64,000 bases of DNA from Gramella sp. Hel_I_59 (GCF_006714895.1 NZ_VFME01000001.1:2108001-2172000), one strand, 5' to 3'; counted from the stretch's first letter, positions 27,408 to 36,119 are shown. Notes: generated from the sequence alone by a model not told the origin. Numbers and translations are program-made.

Positions 27408-28646
27408 ATGAGCAAATTAGTCCGCTTCCAATTATCCTTAATGATGTTCTTAGAATTCTTCATTTGGGGTGGCTGGTTCGTAACACTGGGAACCTATCTC
27501 GGTTACAATTTAGATGCAACAGACGTTCAGATCTCAACCGCTTTTTCTACACAATCCTGGGGAGCTATCATCGCACCTTTTATTGTAGGAATGATCGCCG
27601 ACAGGTTTTTTAATGCTGAAAAGATCCTTGGAATTTTACATCTTACAGGTGCAATTTTGATGTACTTTATGTATCAAAGCACAGATTTTGCTGAATTCTA
27701 TCCGTTAGTACTTGCTTACATGATCGCCTATATGCCAACCCTGGCTCTTGTCAATTCGGTAAGCTTTAACCAGATGAAAGATCCTGCAAAAGAATTTTCA
27801 TTTATTCGCGTTTTCGGGACAATTGGATGGATCATAGCCGGACTGGTGATCAGTTATATTTTCTTCTGGGATTCTCCGGAATCAAGACAGGAAGGAATGC
27901 TGAAAAACACCTTTATAATGGTAAGTATTGCTTCAGCATTTTTAGGAATTTTCAGCTTTACGCTTCCTAAAACTCCACCATCAGCAGATAAATCTAAAAA
28001 AGTAAGTATAGTAGAAACACTAGGTCTGGATGCGCTGGGATTACTGAAAGACAGAAACTTTCTAATGTTCTTCCTGGCATCTGTACTTATTTGTATTCCG
28101 CTGGCTTTTTATTATCAAAATACAAATCCATTCCTTTCTGAAGTTGGAGTAGAAAACCCAACCGGTTTAATGACTATAGGACAGGCTTCTGAGGTTTTGT
28201 TCCTATTACTACTACCCTTCTTCTTTAAAAGATTTGGTTTTAAATTGACAATTATCGCTGGAATGCTGGCCTGGACCTTACGTTACCTGCTATTCGCTTA
28301 TGGAAATTCCGGAGAGTTAATATTTATGCTTATTACTGGAATCGCCTTACACGGGATCTGCTATGATTTCTTCTTCGTTTCTGGACAGATCTATACAGAT
28401 TTTAAAGCCGGCTCAAAGTATAAAAGTTCTGCACAGGGATTAATCACTCTCGCCACCTATGGCGTGGGAATGCTGATAGGTTTCTATGTCGCTGGTTTGA
28501 TCACCAATGCGTACGTTACCGGAGACAAGATGCACGAATGGGAAACTATTTGGGTATATCCGGCGGCATTTGCATTTGGAGTCCTGCTCCTTTTTGCCTT
28601 ATTTTTCAGGAACGAAAAGATCGACAAAAAAGATATTGAAATTTAA
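27408..28646 (+). CDS. MFS transporter, nucleoside/sugar proton symporter type
   Basis: A 412-residue protein with about 12 hydrophobic segments and no signal peptide. The opening MMFLEFFIWGGWFVTLG and the FIVGMIADRFF loop resemble the NupG/nucleoside:H+ symporter branch of the major facilitator superfamily. Members of this branch often sit in Bacteroidota sugar-oxidation loci, where they probably carry sugars or keto-sugars across the inner membrane rather than nucleosides. It lies 23 bases after the exported epimerase and 10 bases before the Gfo/Idh gene. Substrate is inferred from context. Confidence 0.87.
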   Translation: MSKLVRFQLSLMMFLEFFIWGGWFVTLGTYLGYNLDATDVQISTAFSTQSWGAIIAPFIVGMIADRFFNAEKILGILHLTGAILMYFMYQSTDFAEFYPLVLAYMIAYMPTLALVNSVSFNQMKDPAKEFSFIRVFGTIGWIIAGLVISYIFFWDSPESRQEGMLKNTFIMVSIASAFLGIFSFTLPKTPPSADKSKKVSIVETLGLDALGLLKDRNFLMFFLASVLICIPLAFYYQNTNPFLSEVGVENPTGLMTIGQASEVLFLLLLPFFFKRFGFKLTIIAGMLAWTLRYLLFAYGNSGELIFMLITGIALHGICYDFFFVSGQIYTDFKAGSKYKSSAQGLITLATYGVGMLIGFYVAGLITNAYVTGDKMHEWETIWVYPAAFAFGVLLLFALFFRNEKIDKKDIEI

Positions 28647-28656
28647 ACAATGAATT

Positions 28657-29796
28657 ATGAGTAAGATCAAACTCGGAATATTAGGCGGCGGTGAAGAATC
28701 TCTAATAGGAATTCTGCACAGAGTCGCGGCAAATATGTTCGACCAGTTTGAAATTGTAGGTGGTGTATTTGATACCAATCATCAAAAAAGTCTTGATTTT
28801 GGTAAGAAACTTCAGCTTGATCCATCAAGAGTCTATCGTGATCTAGATCATCTTGTAGATGAAGAAGCAAAGCTTTCAGAAGAAGATAGAATGCAGGTGG
28901 TTTCGGTACTCACTCCTAATTTTCTTCATTTTCCAATGGCAAAACAGTTGCTTGAGAATGGATATAATGTGATTTGCGAAAAGCCATTGACCACCACTTT
29001 CGAAGAAGCGAATATTCTAAATCAACTTCAGAAAAAAAACAACAAGATTTTCGCGGTAACTTACACCTACACTGGATATCCTATGATCAGGCAGATGAAG
29101 ACCATGATCGCAAATGGTGAAATAGGTGAAATTCAGAAAGTAGATGTACAATACTATCAGGGCTGGATCAATCCGTTAATTCATGATAAGGAGAAACGTG
29201 CGTCCACATGGAGACTCGACCCGGAAAAGTCTGGAATTAGCTGTTGTATTGGTGATATTGGAACGCATGCTTTCAATATGGCGGAGTATGTTACCGGAAT
29301 GCAGGTAAAAAATATCCTGTCAGATCTTAATTATCTGTATGAAGATAATCCTATGGATATTGACGGCACCGTTCTTTTACGCTTTTCTGAAAAGATCAAA
29401 GGGGTACTACGAGCAAGTCAGATCGCTACAGGTGAAGAAAATAATTTTTCAGTCAAGATATATGGAGATAAAGGCGGTTTAAAATGGGAACAGGAAAACC
29501 CGAATTATCTTTATTTATTGAAAGAGGATCAACCACTGCAAGTCCTTAAACCAGGTCATGCTTATAACAGCGACTTCGCCCTTGAGGGAACTAAACTTCC
29601 TGCAGGACATCCTGAAGGGATTTTTGATTCTATGGGGAATATCTATTATGGAGTAGCGCAGGCAATAAAAGATAACAGCAAATTTGAAGGTTCATATCCC
29701 AAATTGCACGATGGCTATAGAGGAATGCATTTTATAGAACAAACAGTAGCTTCCCACAAACAAGGTAATGTTTGGGTAAGCATGGAAGAAGAATAA
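28657..29796 (+). CDS. Gfo/Idh/MocA-family NAD(P)-dependent oxidoreductase
   Basis: The 379-residue protein opens with a Rossmann segment (KLGILGGGEESLIG, a GGG variant of the usual GxGxxG), has the family signature CEKPLTTT near residue 110, and a C-terminal mixed-sheet domain with GDIGTHAFN, where the His is the usual catalytic candidate. No signal peptide, so cytoplasmic. Members oxidise or reduce sugar hydroxyls; here reduction of a 3-keto sugar to the parent sugar would close the pathway. The stop is 1 base from the next ATG. Cofactor and substrate are not determined. Confidence 0.9.
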   Translation: MSKIKLGILGGGEESLIGILHRVAANMFDQFEIVGGVFDTNHQKSLDFGKKLQLDPSRVYRDLDHLVDEEAKLSEEDRMQVVSVLTPNFLHFPMAKQLLENGYNVICEKPLTTTFEEANILNQLQKKNNKIFAVTYTYTGYPMIRQMKTMIANGEIGEIQKVDVQYYQGWINPLIHDKEKRASTWRLDPEKSGISCCIGDIGTHAFNMAEYVTGMQVKNILSDLNYLYEDNPMDIDGTVLLRFSEKIKGVLRASQIATGEENNFSVKIYGDKGGLKWEQENPNYLYLLKEDQPLQVLKPGHAYNSDFALEGTKLPAGHPEGIFDSMGNIYYGVAQAIKDNSKFEGSYPKLHDGYRGMHFIEQTVASHKQGNVWVSMEEE

Positions 29797-29797
29797 T

Positions 29798-30853
29798 ATG
29801 ATGAAGACAATAAAAGGACCGGCAGTTTTTCTGGCTCAGTTTATGGATGATCATGCGCCTTTCAATTCCCTGGAAGGTTTGTGCAAATGGGCTTCAAACT
29901 TAGGCTATAAAGGAATTCAGATCCCAACCTGGGAGACTAGGCTTATAGATCTTAAAAAGGCTGCAGAAAGTAAAACGTATTGCGATGAACTTGCTGGAAC
30001 CGTAGGTTCTTACGGACTTGAGATCACCGAACTAAGCACACACCTGCAGGGACAGCTAGTTGCTGTACATCCTGCTTACGACCTAATGTTCGATAATTTT
30101 GCTCCAGATGATTATAAAAATAATCCGAAAGCAAGAACTGAATGGGCGGTCGATCAATTAAAATATGCGGCTAAGGCCAGTAGAAATTTAGGAAATGATG
30201 TTCATGGCACCTTTAGTGGCGCTTTGTTATGGCATACTTTTCACCCCTGGCCTCAGCGACCTGAAGGACTTGTGGAAATGGGTTTTAAAGAACTTGCAAA
30301 CAGATGGATGCCAATCCTGAACACTTTTGATGAACAGGGAGTTGACGTTTGTTATGAGATACATCCAGGAGAAGATCTGCATGATGGAGTGACCTTTGAA
30401 CGTTTTCTTGAGGCTACCAATAATCACAAACGAGTGAATATTCTTTATGACCCAAGCCATTTCGTATTACAGCAATTGGATTACCTGGAGTACATCGATC
30501 ACTATCATGAATTCATAAAAATGTTCCATGTCAAAGATGCCGAATTCAAACCTACGGGCAAAAAAGGAATGTTTGGTGGCTATGGGGACTGGAAAGACCG
30601 CGCTGGTAGATATAGACATCCCGGCGACGGTCAGGTAGATTTTAAAAATGCTTTTTCTAAGCTTACTGAATACGGTTGTAACGTGTGGGCAGTGTTGGAA
30701 TGGGAATGCTGTATCAAAAGCCCTGAACAGGGTGCCAGAGAAGGTGCACCATTTATTCAGAAGCATATTATTGAAGCAACTCAAAAGCGTTTTGATGATT
30801 TTGCAGGTTCAGAAATCGATGAAAATAAACTCAAGAATATTTTAGGAATTTAA
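29798..30853 (+). CDS. Cytoplasmic sugar phosphate isomerase/epimerase-family protein
   Basis: A 351-residue TIM-barrel protein without signal peptide. Family landmarks are GYKGIQIPTW, ITELSTHLQGQLV, VCYEIHPGEDLHDG, ILYDPSHFVLQQLDY, MFHVKDAEF and HPGDGQVDF, giving a Glu, Asp, His set consistent with a divalent-metal site. It is larger than and clearly distinct from the exported paralogue at 26386, and matches the group often paired with Gfo/Idh/MocA enzymes. It probably acts on the keto-sugar after import. The start is the ATG at 29798, one base after the previous stop. Confidence 0.88.
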   Translation: MMKTIKGPAVFLAQFMDDHAPFNSLEGLCKWASNLGYKGIQIPTWETRLIDLKKAAESKTYCDELAGTVGSYGLEITELSTHLQGQLVAVHPAYDLMFDNFAPDDYKNNPKARTEWAVDQLKYAAKASRNLGNDVHGTFSGALLWHTFHPWPQRPEGLVEMGFKELANRWMPILNTFDEQGVDVCYEIHPGEDLHDGVTFERFLEATNNHKRVNILYDPSHFVLQQLDYLEYIDHYHEFIKMFHVKDAEFKPTGKKGMFGGYGDWKDRAGRYRHPGDGQVDFKNAFSKLTEYGCNVWAVLEWECCIKSPEQGAREGAPFIQKHIIEATQKRFDDFAGSEIDENKLKNILGI

Positions 30854-30863
30854 ACACTCAACA

Positions 30864-31628
30864 ATGAAAAGATTAGCAATTATAGGCTGTTCAATATTAG
30901 CGCTTACTGCGTGTAAGAACGAAAATAAAGAAACCGAAGCTGAGAATATGGACACTCAGGAGTCGGTTGCCATGCAGGAAGAAGAGCAGGAATGGCAGGA
31001 ACTATTTAATGGTGAAGATCTTCAGGGTTGGAAAGCATATAATAAAGATAGTATCTCCTCCCAGTGGAAAGTTGAAGATGGTGTGATCGCCTTTGCTCCT
31101 TCAGCTGAAGAAAGAGAATCTTCTGAAAATCTTATTACTGAAGATGAATTCGAAAACTTTGAAATGAGTTTTGAATGGAAAATTTCCGAAGGTGGAAATA
31201 GCGGGGTGATGTGGGCAGTTCAGGAAGAGGAACAATATGCTGAGCCTTATTTAACCGGACCAGAAATTCAGGTACTGGACAATCAAAAGCACCCAGATGC
31301 TAAAAATGGTCCAAACCGAACTGCAGGAGCTCTATATGATATGGTTCCTCCAAGTGAAGATGCCACCAAACCTGCCGGGGAATGGAACAAAGAGACAATC
31401 TATATCAATCACGAAGAGAATAAAGGTTGGGTAGAACTAAATGGAACTCGTGTTACTGAATTTCCTGTACATGGTGAAGAATGGGAAGAAATGGTGAAGA
31501 ATTCGAAGTTTGGTGAATGGGAAGGCTTCGGAACAAATCGTAGCGGCCATATTGCCTTACAGGATCATGATGACAAGGTTTGGTATCGTAACATAAAGAT
31601 CAAGGAATTATCAAATTCTGCTAAATAA
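30864..31628 (+). CDS. DUF1080 (3-keto-disaccharide hydrolase family) lipoprotein
   Basis: The 254-residue protein has a lipoprotein signal (LALTAC, Cys about 17), an acidic linker, then the DUF1080 jelly-roll: QELFNGEDLQGWKAY, FEMSFEWKISEGGNSGVMW, GPEIQVLDN and a C-terminal GHIALQDHDDKVWYRNIKIKEL split by short loops. Family members cleave 3-keto-glycosides after a dehydrogenase has oxidised the sugar. As the last gene before a terminator and in the same operon as the isomerase, transporter and Gfo/Idh genes, it supports a 3-keto-glycoside pathway. Lipidation places it outside the cytoplasm. Confidence 0.9.
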   Translation: MKRLAIIGCSILALTACKNENKETEAENMDTQESVAMQEEEQEWQELFNGEDLQGWKAYNKDSISSQWKVEDGVIAFAPSAEERESSENLITEDEFENFEMSFEWKISEGGNSGVMWAVQEEEQYAEPYLTGPEIQVLDNQKHPDAKNGPNRTAGALYDMVPPSEDATKPAGEWNKETIYINHEENKGWVELNGTRVTEFPVHGEEWEEMVKNSKFGEWEGFGTNRSGHIALQDHDDKVWYRNIKIKELSNSAK

Positions 31629-31633
31629 TAATT

Positions 31634-31659
31634 AAAGCTGCTTGATGCAGCTTTTTTTA
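31634..31659 (+). terminator. Terminator after DUF1080 operon
   Basis: AAAGCTGC and GCAGCTTT form an 8-bp stem with a 5-base loop, followed by seven T residues in total. Confidence 0.85.
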
Positions 31660-31708
31660 TACCCCATACTCTACAAAATAAAGTATCTTAAAAAAATAAA
31701 ATTGATAC

Positions 31709-32920
31709 ATGAATAAGAAGGATATAAGCTTTATAAATGCAGACGGCAAAGAACTGAAGGGAGTTCTTGAATTACCACTTAATGAAACCCCTACAAACTT
31801 CGCGATCTTTGCCCATTGTTTTACCTGTAATAAAAATTTTCACGCTCCCACAAACATTAGCCGGACGCTGGCATCACATGGCTACGGTGTGCTAAGATTC
31901 GATTTTACGGGCCTGGGAGATAGTGAAGGAGATTTTGAAGACACCAACTTTTCAGGAAATGTAGAAGATCTTATTTCTGCAGCTAAGTACCTGGAGGAAA
32001 ATTACCATGCGCCAAGCATCATGATTGGTCATTCACTGGGAGGAGCGGCAGCCTTATTTGCCTCGAAACAGCTGGAAAGTATTCGTTGTATGGTTACCAT
32101 TAATGCACCTTCCAATCTTACCCACGTAAAATCTCACTTTAAATCCAATATGAAGGAGATCGAAGAACAGGGTTATGCCGAAGTAAATATTGGCGGTAGA
32201 GAATTCAGGATCAAACAGCAATTTGTAAAGGACCTGGATGATAATGAGGATGCAACAGCGCTACAGGAGATTAGAAAAGCTTTGCTAATATTACATTCTC
32301 CACAAGATAATATTGTATCCATAGATCATGCTGAAGATTTGTATAGATCTGCGTGGCATCCAAAAAGCTTCGTTAGCCTTGACGGAGCAGACCATATGCT
32401 GAGTGATAAAAGTGACTCATTATATACAGGAAACCTGATCGCTACCTGGGCTGCACGTTATATAGATTCGGAAGAAAAGGAAGAGCTAAGTACAGATCAT
32501 GAGGTGGTCGCAAATCTTGGTGAACATGGCTATACTACCCAGATTAGAACAGGCAATCATAGTTTTATAGCAGATGAACCTGCCAAAGTTGGTGGTGCAG
32601 ATCTTGGTCCTACTCCTTACGAGTTAGTATCCGCGGGACTTGCCGCCTGTACTTCCATGACCATTCAAATGTATGCGCGCCGGAAGAACTGGAGTATTCA
32701 GAATGTAGAAACACATGTTAGTTATTCGAAAAAGCATGCTGATGACTGTGAAAATTGTGAAGATGCCGGTGCTAAAATTGATACATTCGAAAGAGAGATC
32801 TCGATCAAAGGTGATCTTGATGAAAAGCAACTGGAACGTGCGCTGCAGATCGCAGATAAATGCCCGGTCCATAAAACCTTATCCACTACCGGTAAAATAA
32901 ATTCCAAATTGCGTGATTAA
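31709..32920 (+). CDS. Alpha/beta hydrolase-OsmC fusion protein
   Basis: A 403-residue two-domain protein. Residues 1-250 are an alpha/beta hydrolase with the nucleophile elbow GHSLGG near residue 111 and a late acid/His pair (SPQDNIVS, DGADHML). Residues 265-403 are an OsmC/Ohr-type domain with the two expected cysteines, AACTSM and DKCPVHKTL. OsmC domains reduce organic hydroperoxides; the hydrolase may act on an ester or lipid hydroperoxide. An extra DDCENCED motif adds two more cysteines. This fusion is known in many bacteria. No signal, so cytoplasmic. Confidence 0.9.
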   Translation: MNKKDISFINADGKELKGVLELPLNETPTNFAIFAHCFTCNKNFHAPTNISRTLASHGYGVLRFDFTGLGDSEGDFEDTNFSGNVEDLISAAKYLEENYHAPSIMIGHSLGGAAALFASKQLESIRCMVTINAPSNLTHVKSHFKSNMKEIEEQGYAEVNIGGREFRIKQQFVKDLDDNEDATALQEIRKALLILHSPQDNIVSIDHAEDLYRSAWHPKSFVSLDGADHMLSDKSDSLYTGNLIATWAARYIDSEEKEELSTDHEVVANLGEHGYTTQIRTGNHSFIADEPAKVGGADLGPTPYELVSAGLAACTSMTIQMYARRKNWSIQNVETHVSYSKKHADDCENCEDAGAKIDTFEREISIKGDLDEKQLERALQIADKCPVHKTLSTTGKINSKLRD

Positions 32921-32956
32921 ACGGGTATGGTTCTATTGTTAAGCTCTCCTTAAACT

Positions 32957-32988
32957 TTTGGCTGCACATGACATTAGGACTAATTTAG
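32957..32988 (+). promoter_or_regulatory. Promoter candidate for sodC
   Basis: TTTG at 32957-32960, a 20-base spacer, and TAATTTAG at 32981-32988 (one mismatch to TAnnTTTG) fit the Bacteroidota housekeeping promoter, 34 bases before the sodC ATG. Confidence 0.5.
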
Positions 32989-33022
32989 ACCTGTAAACCG
33001 AATTTTAACCAATCGATACAGT

Positions 33023-33616
33023 ATGAAACGTATTAGTTTATCTCTAGTTCTTTGCGCCGGATTAGTTTTCACAGGATGTAAGAACGACAAGAAAGAAAAA
33101 GAAATGGATGACCAGAATGAGACCGAAATGTCTTCTGAAATGGACAGCCAGAAAAATGATGAAAAGAAGAAAGCAAAAGTTACTTTGCAATCTGTCAGCA
33201 ATTCAGATCTTAATGGTAATGTAGTATTTACCCAGGAAGATGGTGAAGTTTCTATGACTGCAATTATTAGTGGTCTTGCTGAAGGAACTCACGCTATTCA
33301 CATTCACGAAAAAGGAGACTGTTCTGCAGCAGATGGAAAATCTGCCGGTGGACACTGGAACCCAACTGGTGAAGACCATGGAAAATGGGGTGATTCAGAA
33401 GGTTTCCACAAAGGTGATATAGGAAACTTCGAAGTTGACGAGAATGGAAATGGAACCGTTAATCTTACAACCGATGAGTGGTGTCTTGATTGTGGTGACA
33501 AGAATAAAGATCTTGCTGGAAAAGCAGTAATCGTTCATGATGGTGTAGATGATTACACATCTCAACCTTCAGGAGCAGCCGGAACCAGAGTTGGTTGCGG
33601 AGTTATTGAAATGTAA
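33023..33616 (+). CDS. sodC: Cu/Zn superoxide dismutase lipoprotein
   Basis: The 197-residue protein has a lipoprotein signal (LVFTGC) and a charged linker, then the SodC fold. Metal-site motifs are intact: HAIHIHEKGDC, GGHWNP, the HKGDIGN segment, VHDGVDDY, and the C-terminal GTRVGCGVI that supplies the second disulfide Cys. It converts superoxide to oxygen and hydrogen peroxide in the envelope. It is monocistronic, with its own promoter candidate and a terminator, and is followed by an ECF sigma/anti-sigma pair. The linker is unusually rich in Glu, Met and Lys. Confidence 0.95.
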   Translation: MKRISLSLVLCAGLVFTGCKNDKKEKEMDDQNETEMSSEMDSQKNDEKKKAKVTLQSVSNSDLNGNVVFTQEDGEVSMTAIISGLAEGTHAIHIHEKGDCSAADGKSAGGHWNPTGEDHGKWGDSEGFHKGDIGNFEVDENGNGTVNLTTDEWCLDCGDKNKDLAGKAVIVHDGVDDYTSQPSGAAGTRVGCGVIEM

Positions 33617-33636
33617 TAAGCATTAAATATTATTTG

Positions 33637-33663
33637 AAAGCGGCTAAATAGCCGCTTTTTTTA
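33637..33663 (+). terminator. Terminator after sodC
   Basis: AAAGCGGCT and AGCCGCTTT form a 9-bp stem with a 4-base loop followed by a T run. Confidence 0.88.
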
Positions 33664-33705
33664 TACCATATTATGAACTATATTTATTTTTTCTAAACAT
33701 TATTT

Positions 33706-34236
33706 ATGCAGCAGGACGGTTTAATCCATGAACTTCAGAATGGTAATCAAAGAGCTTTCGAAAGAATCTATGAGCTTTATTCTGAAAGTGTTTACGGTAT
33801 TATATTCAGTATAGTGAACGATCAGGATATTGCAGAGGAAATATTACAGGATGTCTTTTTAAAGATCTGGAATAACGCTTCATCATACAATTCAAGCAAA
33901 GGCAGGTTTTTTACCTGGATCTTAAATATCGCCCGAAATGCTTCTATAGATCAGCTTCGCTCCAAGAGACACAAGAACAGCCAGAAAAACCTGACAGCAG
34001 ATAATTTCGTAGATATTCTGGAAAGCAAGTCTAACTTTTCTGCTCAGGCAGATGCAATTGGGATTCAGAAATATATTGATGTTTTAAAGCCCGTTTGTAA
34101 GAAATTGATAGACCTGCTGTTCTTTAAAGGATTTACACAGAAGGAAACAGCAGAAGAGCTGGATATGCCACTGGGCACGGTTAAAACCCGTAACAGAGCA
34201 TGTATTAATTCCCTTCGGAATATGTTAGCTGAATAA
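33706..34236 (+). CDS. ECF-type RNA polymerase sigma factor
   Basis: The 176-residue protein has sigma region 2 (ERIYELYSESVYG, DIAEEILQDVFLKIW, GRFFTWILNIARN) at about residues 15-90 and region 4 (FKGFTQKETAEELDMPLGTVKTR) at about 140-165. The gene ends 2 bases before an RskA-type anti-sigma gene, the usual arrangement for an SigK/RskA-like pair. It would redirect RNA polymerase to a stress regulon, possibly oxidative given the sodC neighbour (inference). A near-match -7 box TATATTTA lies at 33679-33686. Confidence 0.93.
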   Translation: MQQDGLIHELQNGNQRAFERIYELYSESVYGIIFSIVNDQDIAEEILQDVFLKIWNNASSYNSSKGRFFTWILNIARNASIDQLRSKRHKNSQKNLTADNFVDILESKSNFSAQADAIGIQKYIDVLKPVCKKLIDLLFFKGFTQKETAEELDMPLGTVKTRNRACINSLRNMLAE

Positions 34237-34238
34237 GA

Positions 34239-35042
34239 ATGGAAATCAAAGAATACATAGAATCAGGAATTTTAGAGCTTTATGTTTATGGAGCTTTAAC
34301 CGAAACTGAAAGCAGGGAAGTATCTGCAGTACTCAAGAAACATCCTGAAGTCGAAAAGGAAGTTGAAGAGATTGAGGCAGCATTGCTTAAACTTTCGGCA
34401 GCGACAGCTCCTTACAATCCAGAAGCCTTGCTAGCCAGTATAAAAACCAAGCTCTCTGGAAAAGGTGATCGTGAAGTGGTTACTATGGAAACTGAAAGTA
34501 GAACACCATGGGTATCTTACATTGGATGGGCAGCCAGCATCTTATTACTAGTTGGTTTATTCTTCCTGTTTGAAGATAACAATGATCTAAGAGAGCAACT
34601 AAATTCTGAAAAAGTACGCAGCGCCAGAATGGAACAGCAAATTGTTGATATTCGTGAAGACGCAGAAAAAAGCGAAGATCTTTTGGCTATACTCCGAAGC
34701 AAGAACATTTCCAGGGTAAGCCTAAAAGGTCAGAACGTAGCTCCTGAAGCATATGCAGCGGTTTACTGGAACCAAGAAGATAATAAAGCATACATTGATG
34801 CAAAGGAATTACCTGAACCTCCTAGAGGTAAGGTCTACCAGGTATGGTCTCTAAAAATGGATCCTTTAACACCAACGAGTATAGGTCTTCTGGATTCTTA
34901 CGAAGTAGACGACAACAAAATATTCGAGCTTGAGAATGCAAACCAGTCTGAAGCATTCGGTATAACACTGGAGCCTGAAGGTGGTAGTGAATCACCAACC
35001 ATGGAACAACTCTATGTACTTGGTGCAGTATCTGCTCCCTAA
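34239..35042 (+). CDS. RskA-type membrane anti-sigma factor
   Basis: A 267-residue protein with a cytoplasmic N-terminal helical sigma-binding region (GALTETESREVSAVLKKHP), one transmembrane helix at about residues 90-107, a coiled-coil-like stretch, and a C-terminal extracytoplasmic anti-sigma-K domain (AAVYWNQEDNKAYIDAKELP ... VYQVWSLK ... FGITLEPEGG). The N-terminal domain lacks the HxxxCxxC zinc motif, as is usual for this group. It follows the sigma gene by 2 bases and is almost certainly its regulator. Confidence 0.9.
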   Translation: MEIKEYIESGILELYVYGALTETESREVSAVLKKHPEVEKEVEEIEAALLKLSAATAPYNPEALLASIKTKLSGKGDREVVTMETESRTPWVSYIGWAASILLLVGLFFLFEDNNDLREQLNSEKVRSARMEQQIVDIREDAEKSEDLLAILRSKNISRVSLKGQNVAPEAYAAVYWNQEDNKAYIDAKELPEPPRGKVYQVWSLKMDPLTPTSIGLLDSYEVDDNKIFELENANQSEAFGITLEPEGGSESPTMEQLYVLGAVSAP

Positions 35043-35071
35043 CAAATAAAACAACTCCAATAGATTTTAAG

Positions 35072-35101
35072 AACCCTGCGTTATAACGCAGGGTTTTGTT
35101 T
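35072..35101 (+). terminator. Terminator after the sigma/anti-sigma operon
   Basis: AACCCTGCGT and ACGCAGGGTT form a 10-bp perfect stem with a TATA loop, followed by TTTTG and further T residues. Confidence 0.85.
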
Positions 35102-35103
35102 TT

Positions 35104-35354
35104 CTAGATCAATAAAAACAAATTACACCTTATATAAATTAATAAGCCCCAAGCGAATGCGTGGGGCTTACTTTGTAAACGTTAGAAGGATTTCCGAGGG
35201 TCCTCACTCCTAACATCTAACCAACCAAAAAAATCAAAAACTCAAATCGACATAATTCGACCAAAAATTATTCAAACAAACCGAGTTTATATATCAAGAT
35301 ATACGGAAGCTTCTTCCTTGCGGTTTTCAAATAATCAACTTTAACATTTCAACA
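35104..35354. other. Intergenic region with two structured elements, no gene
   Basis: Between two convergent operons there is no credible ORF. TAAGCCCCA pairs with TGGGGCTTA at 35143-35170 (10-base loop), which could end transcription in either direction. At 35180-35216 an imperfect stem (CGTTAG/CTAAC ends, GAGG/CCTC core) is followed by a run rich in AACCAACCAAAAAAATC. The second part looks like the leader of a gene or a small RNA, but no start codon follows. A small RNA on either strand or a relic leader is possible. Confidence 0.4.
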
Positions 35355-36110
35355 TCAATTGTTTAGCCATGATTTAAAGTCTTTAACTCGTTCCCGGCTT
35401 ACTATGATCTGGAATTCAGTAAAGTTTTCGATCTTCACTTCAAGTCTTGAATTGGAATAGGTTAGTATGTCTTTGATCGCTTTGATATTAAGGATACATT
35501 TTCGATTCACCCGGTAAAACCTTTCAGGATCTAATTCATCCTCCAGTTGTTCCAGAGGAATATCAACCGGATAATTTCTCCCGGAATAACAATGTATATA
35601 GGTTGCTTTGTTTTCAGAATAAAAGCAGGCGATATCGCTGGCTTCAACCAGTTTTAAATGCTGGCCAACCTGAGCTGTAAATCGGGATTTATAAGTTTTC
35701 AAAGAAGATTGTCCGGTAAGCATGCTTCTAATTTCCTGGAGATCTAGTCCTTCCTTCTTTCTCGTACTTTCAAATTTTGTGATTGCTGCTTCCAGTTCCT
35801 CGTCGTCAATTGGCTTCAGCAGGTAATCGATACTATTTAATTTGAAGGCTTTCAAAGCATATTCATCGTAGGCCGTCGTGAAGATAATGGCACTTTTCGG
35901 AGAAACCTGTTCAAAGATCTCAAAGGAGAGTCCGTCGCTTAACTGGATGTCCAGAAATATAAGCTCAGGATCCGGATTATTCTGGAACCACTTAACAGCA
36001 TCACTAACCGAATGTAGCATCACTTCCGTAGTCATTCCCAAATTAGTCAACATTCTCTGCAAGCGTCGTGCGGCAGGTTTTTCGTCTTCAATAATTACTA
36101 CTTTCGTCAC
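35355..36110 (-). CDS. LytTR-family response regulator
   Basis: The 251-residue protein has an intact receiver domain: acidic pair IIEDEK at the start, phosphoacceptor in ELIFLDIQLSDG near residue 56, FTTAYDEYALKAF and the DYLLKPID lysine motif. The C-terminal LytTR domain (about 140-251) carries FYSENKATYIHCYSG and FYRVNRKCILNIKAI, which bind direct-repeat DNA sites. It is the third gene after a LytS-type kinase and a 2TM protein; the kinase is its likely partner. A matching tandem LytTR site lies upstream of the operon, suggesting autoregulation. Confidence 0.93.
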   Translation of the reverse strand: MTKVVIIEDEKPAARRLQRMLTNLGMTTEVMLHSVSDAVKWFQNNPDPELIFLDIQLSDGLSFEIFEQVSPKSAIIFTTAYDEYALKAFKLNSIDYLLKPIDDEELEAAITKFESTRKKEGLDLQEIRSMLTGQSSLKTYKSRFTAQVGQHLKLVEASDIACFYSENKATYIHCYSGRNYPVDIPLEQLEDELDPERFYRVNRKCILNIKAIKDILTYSNSRLEVKIENFTEFQIIVSRERVKDFKSWLNN

Positions 36111-36119
36111 AGTCCAGGT

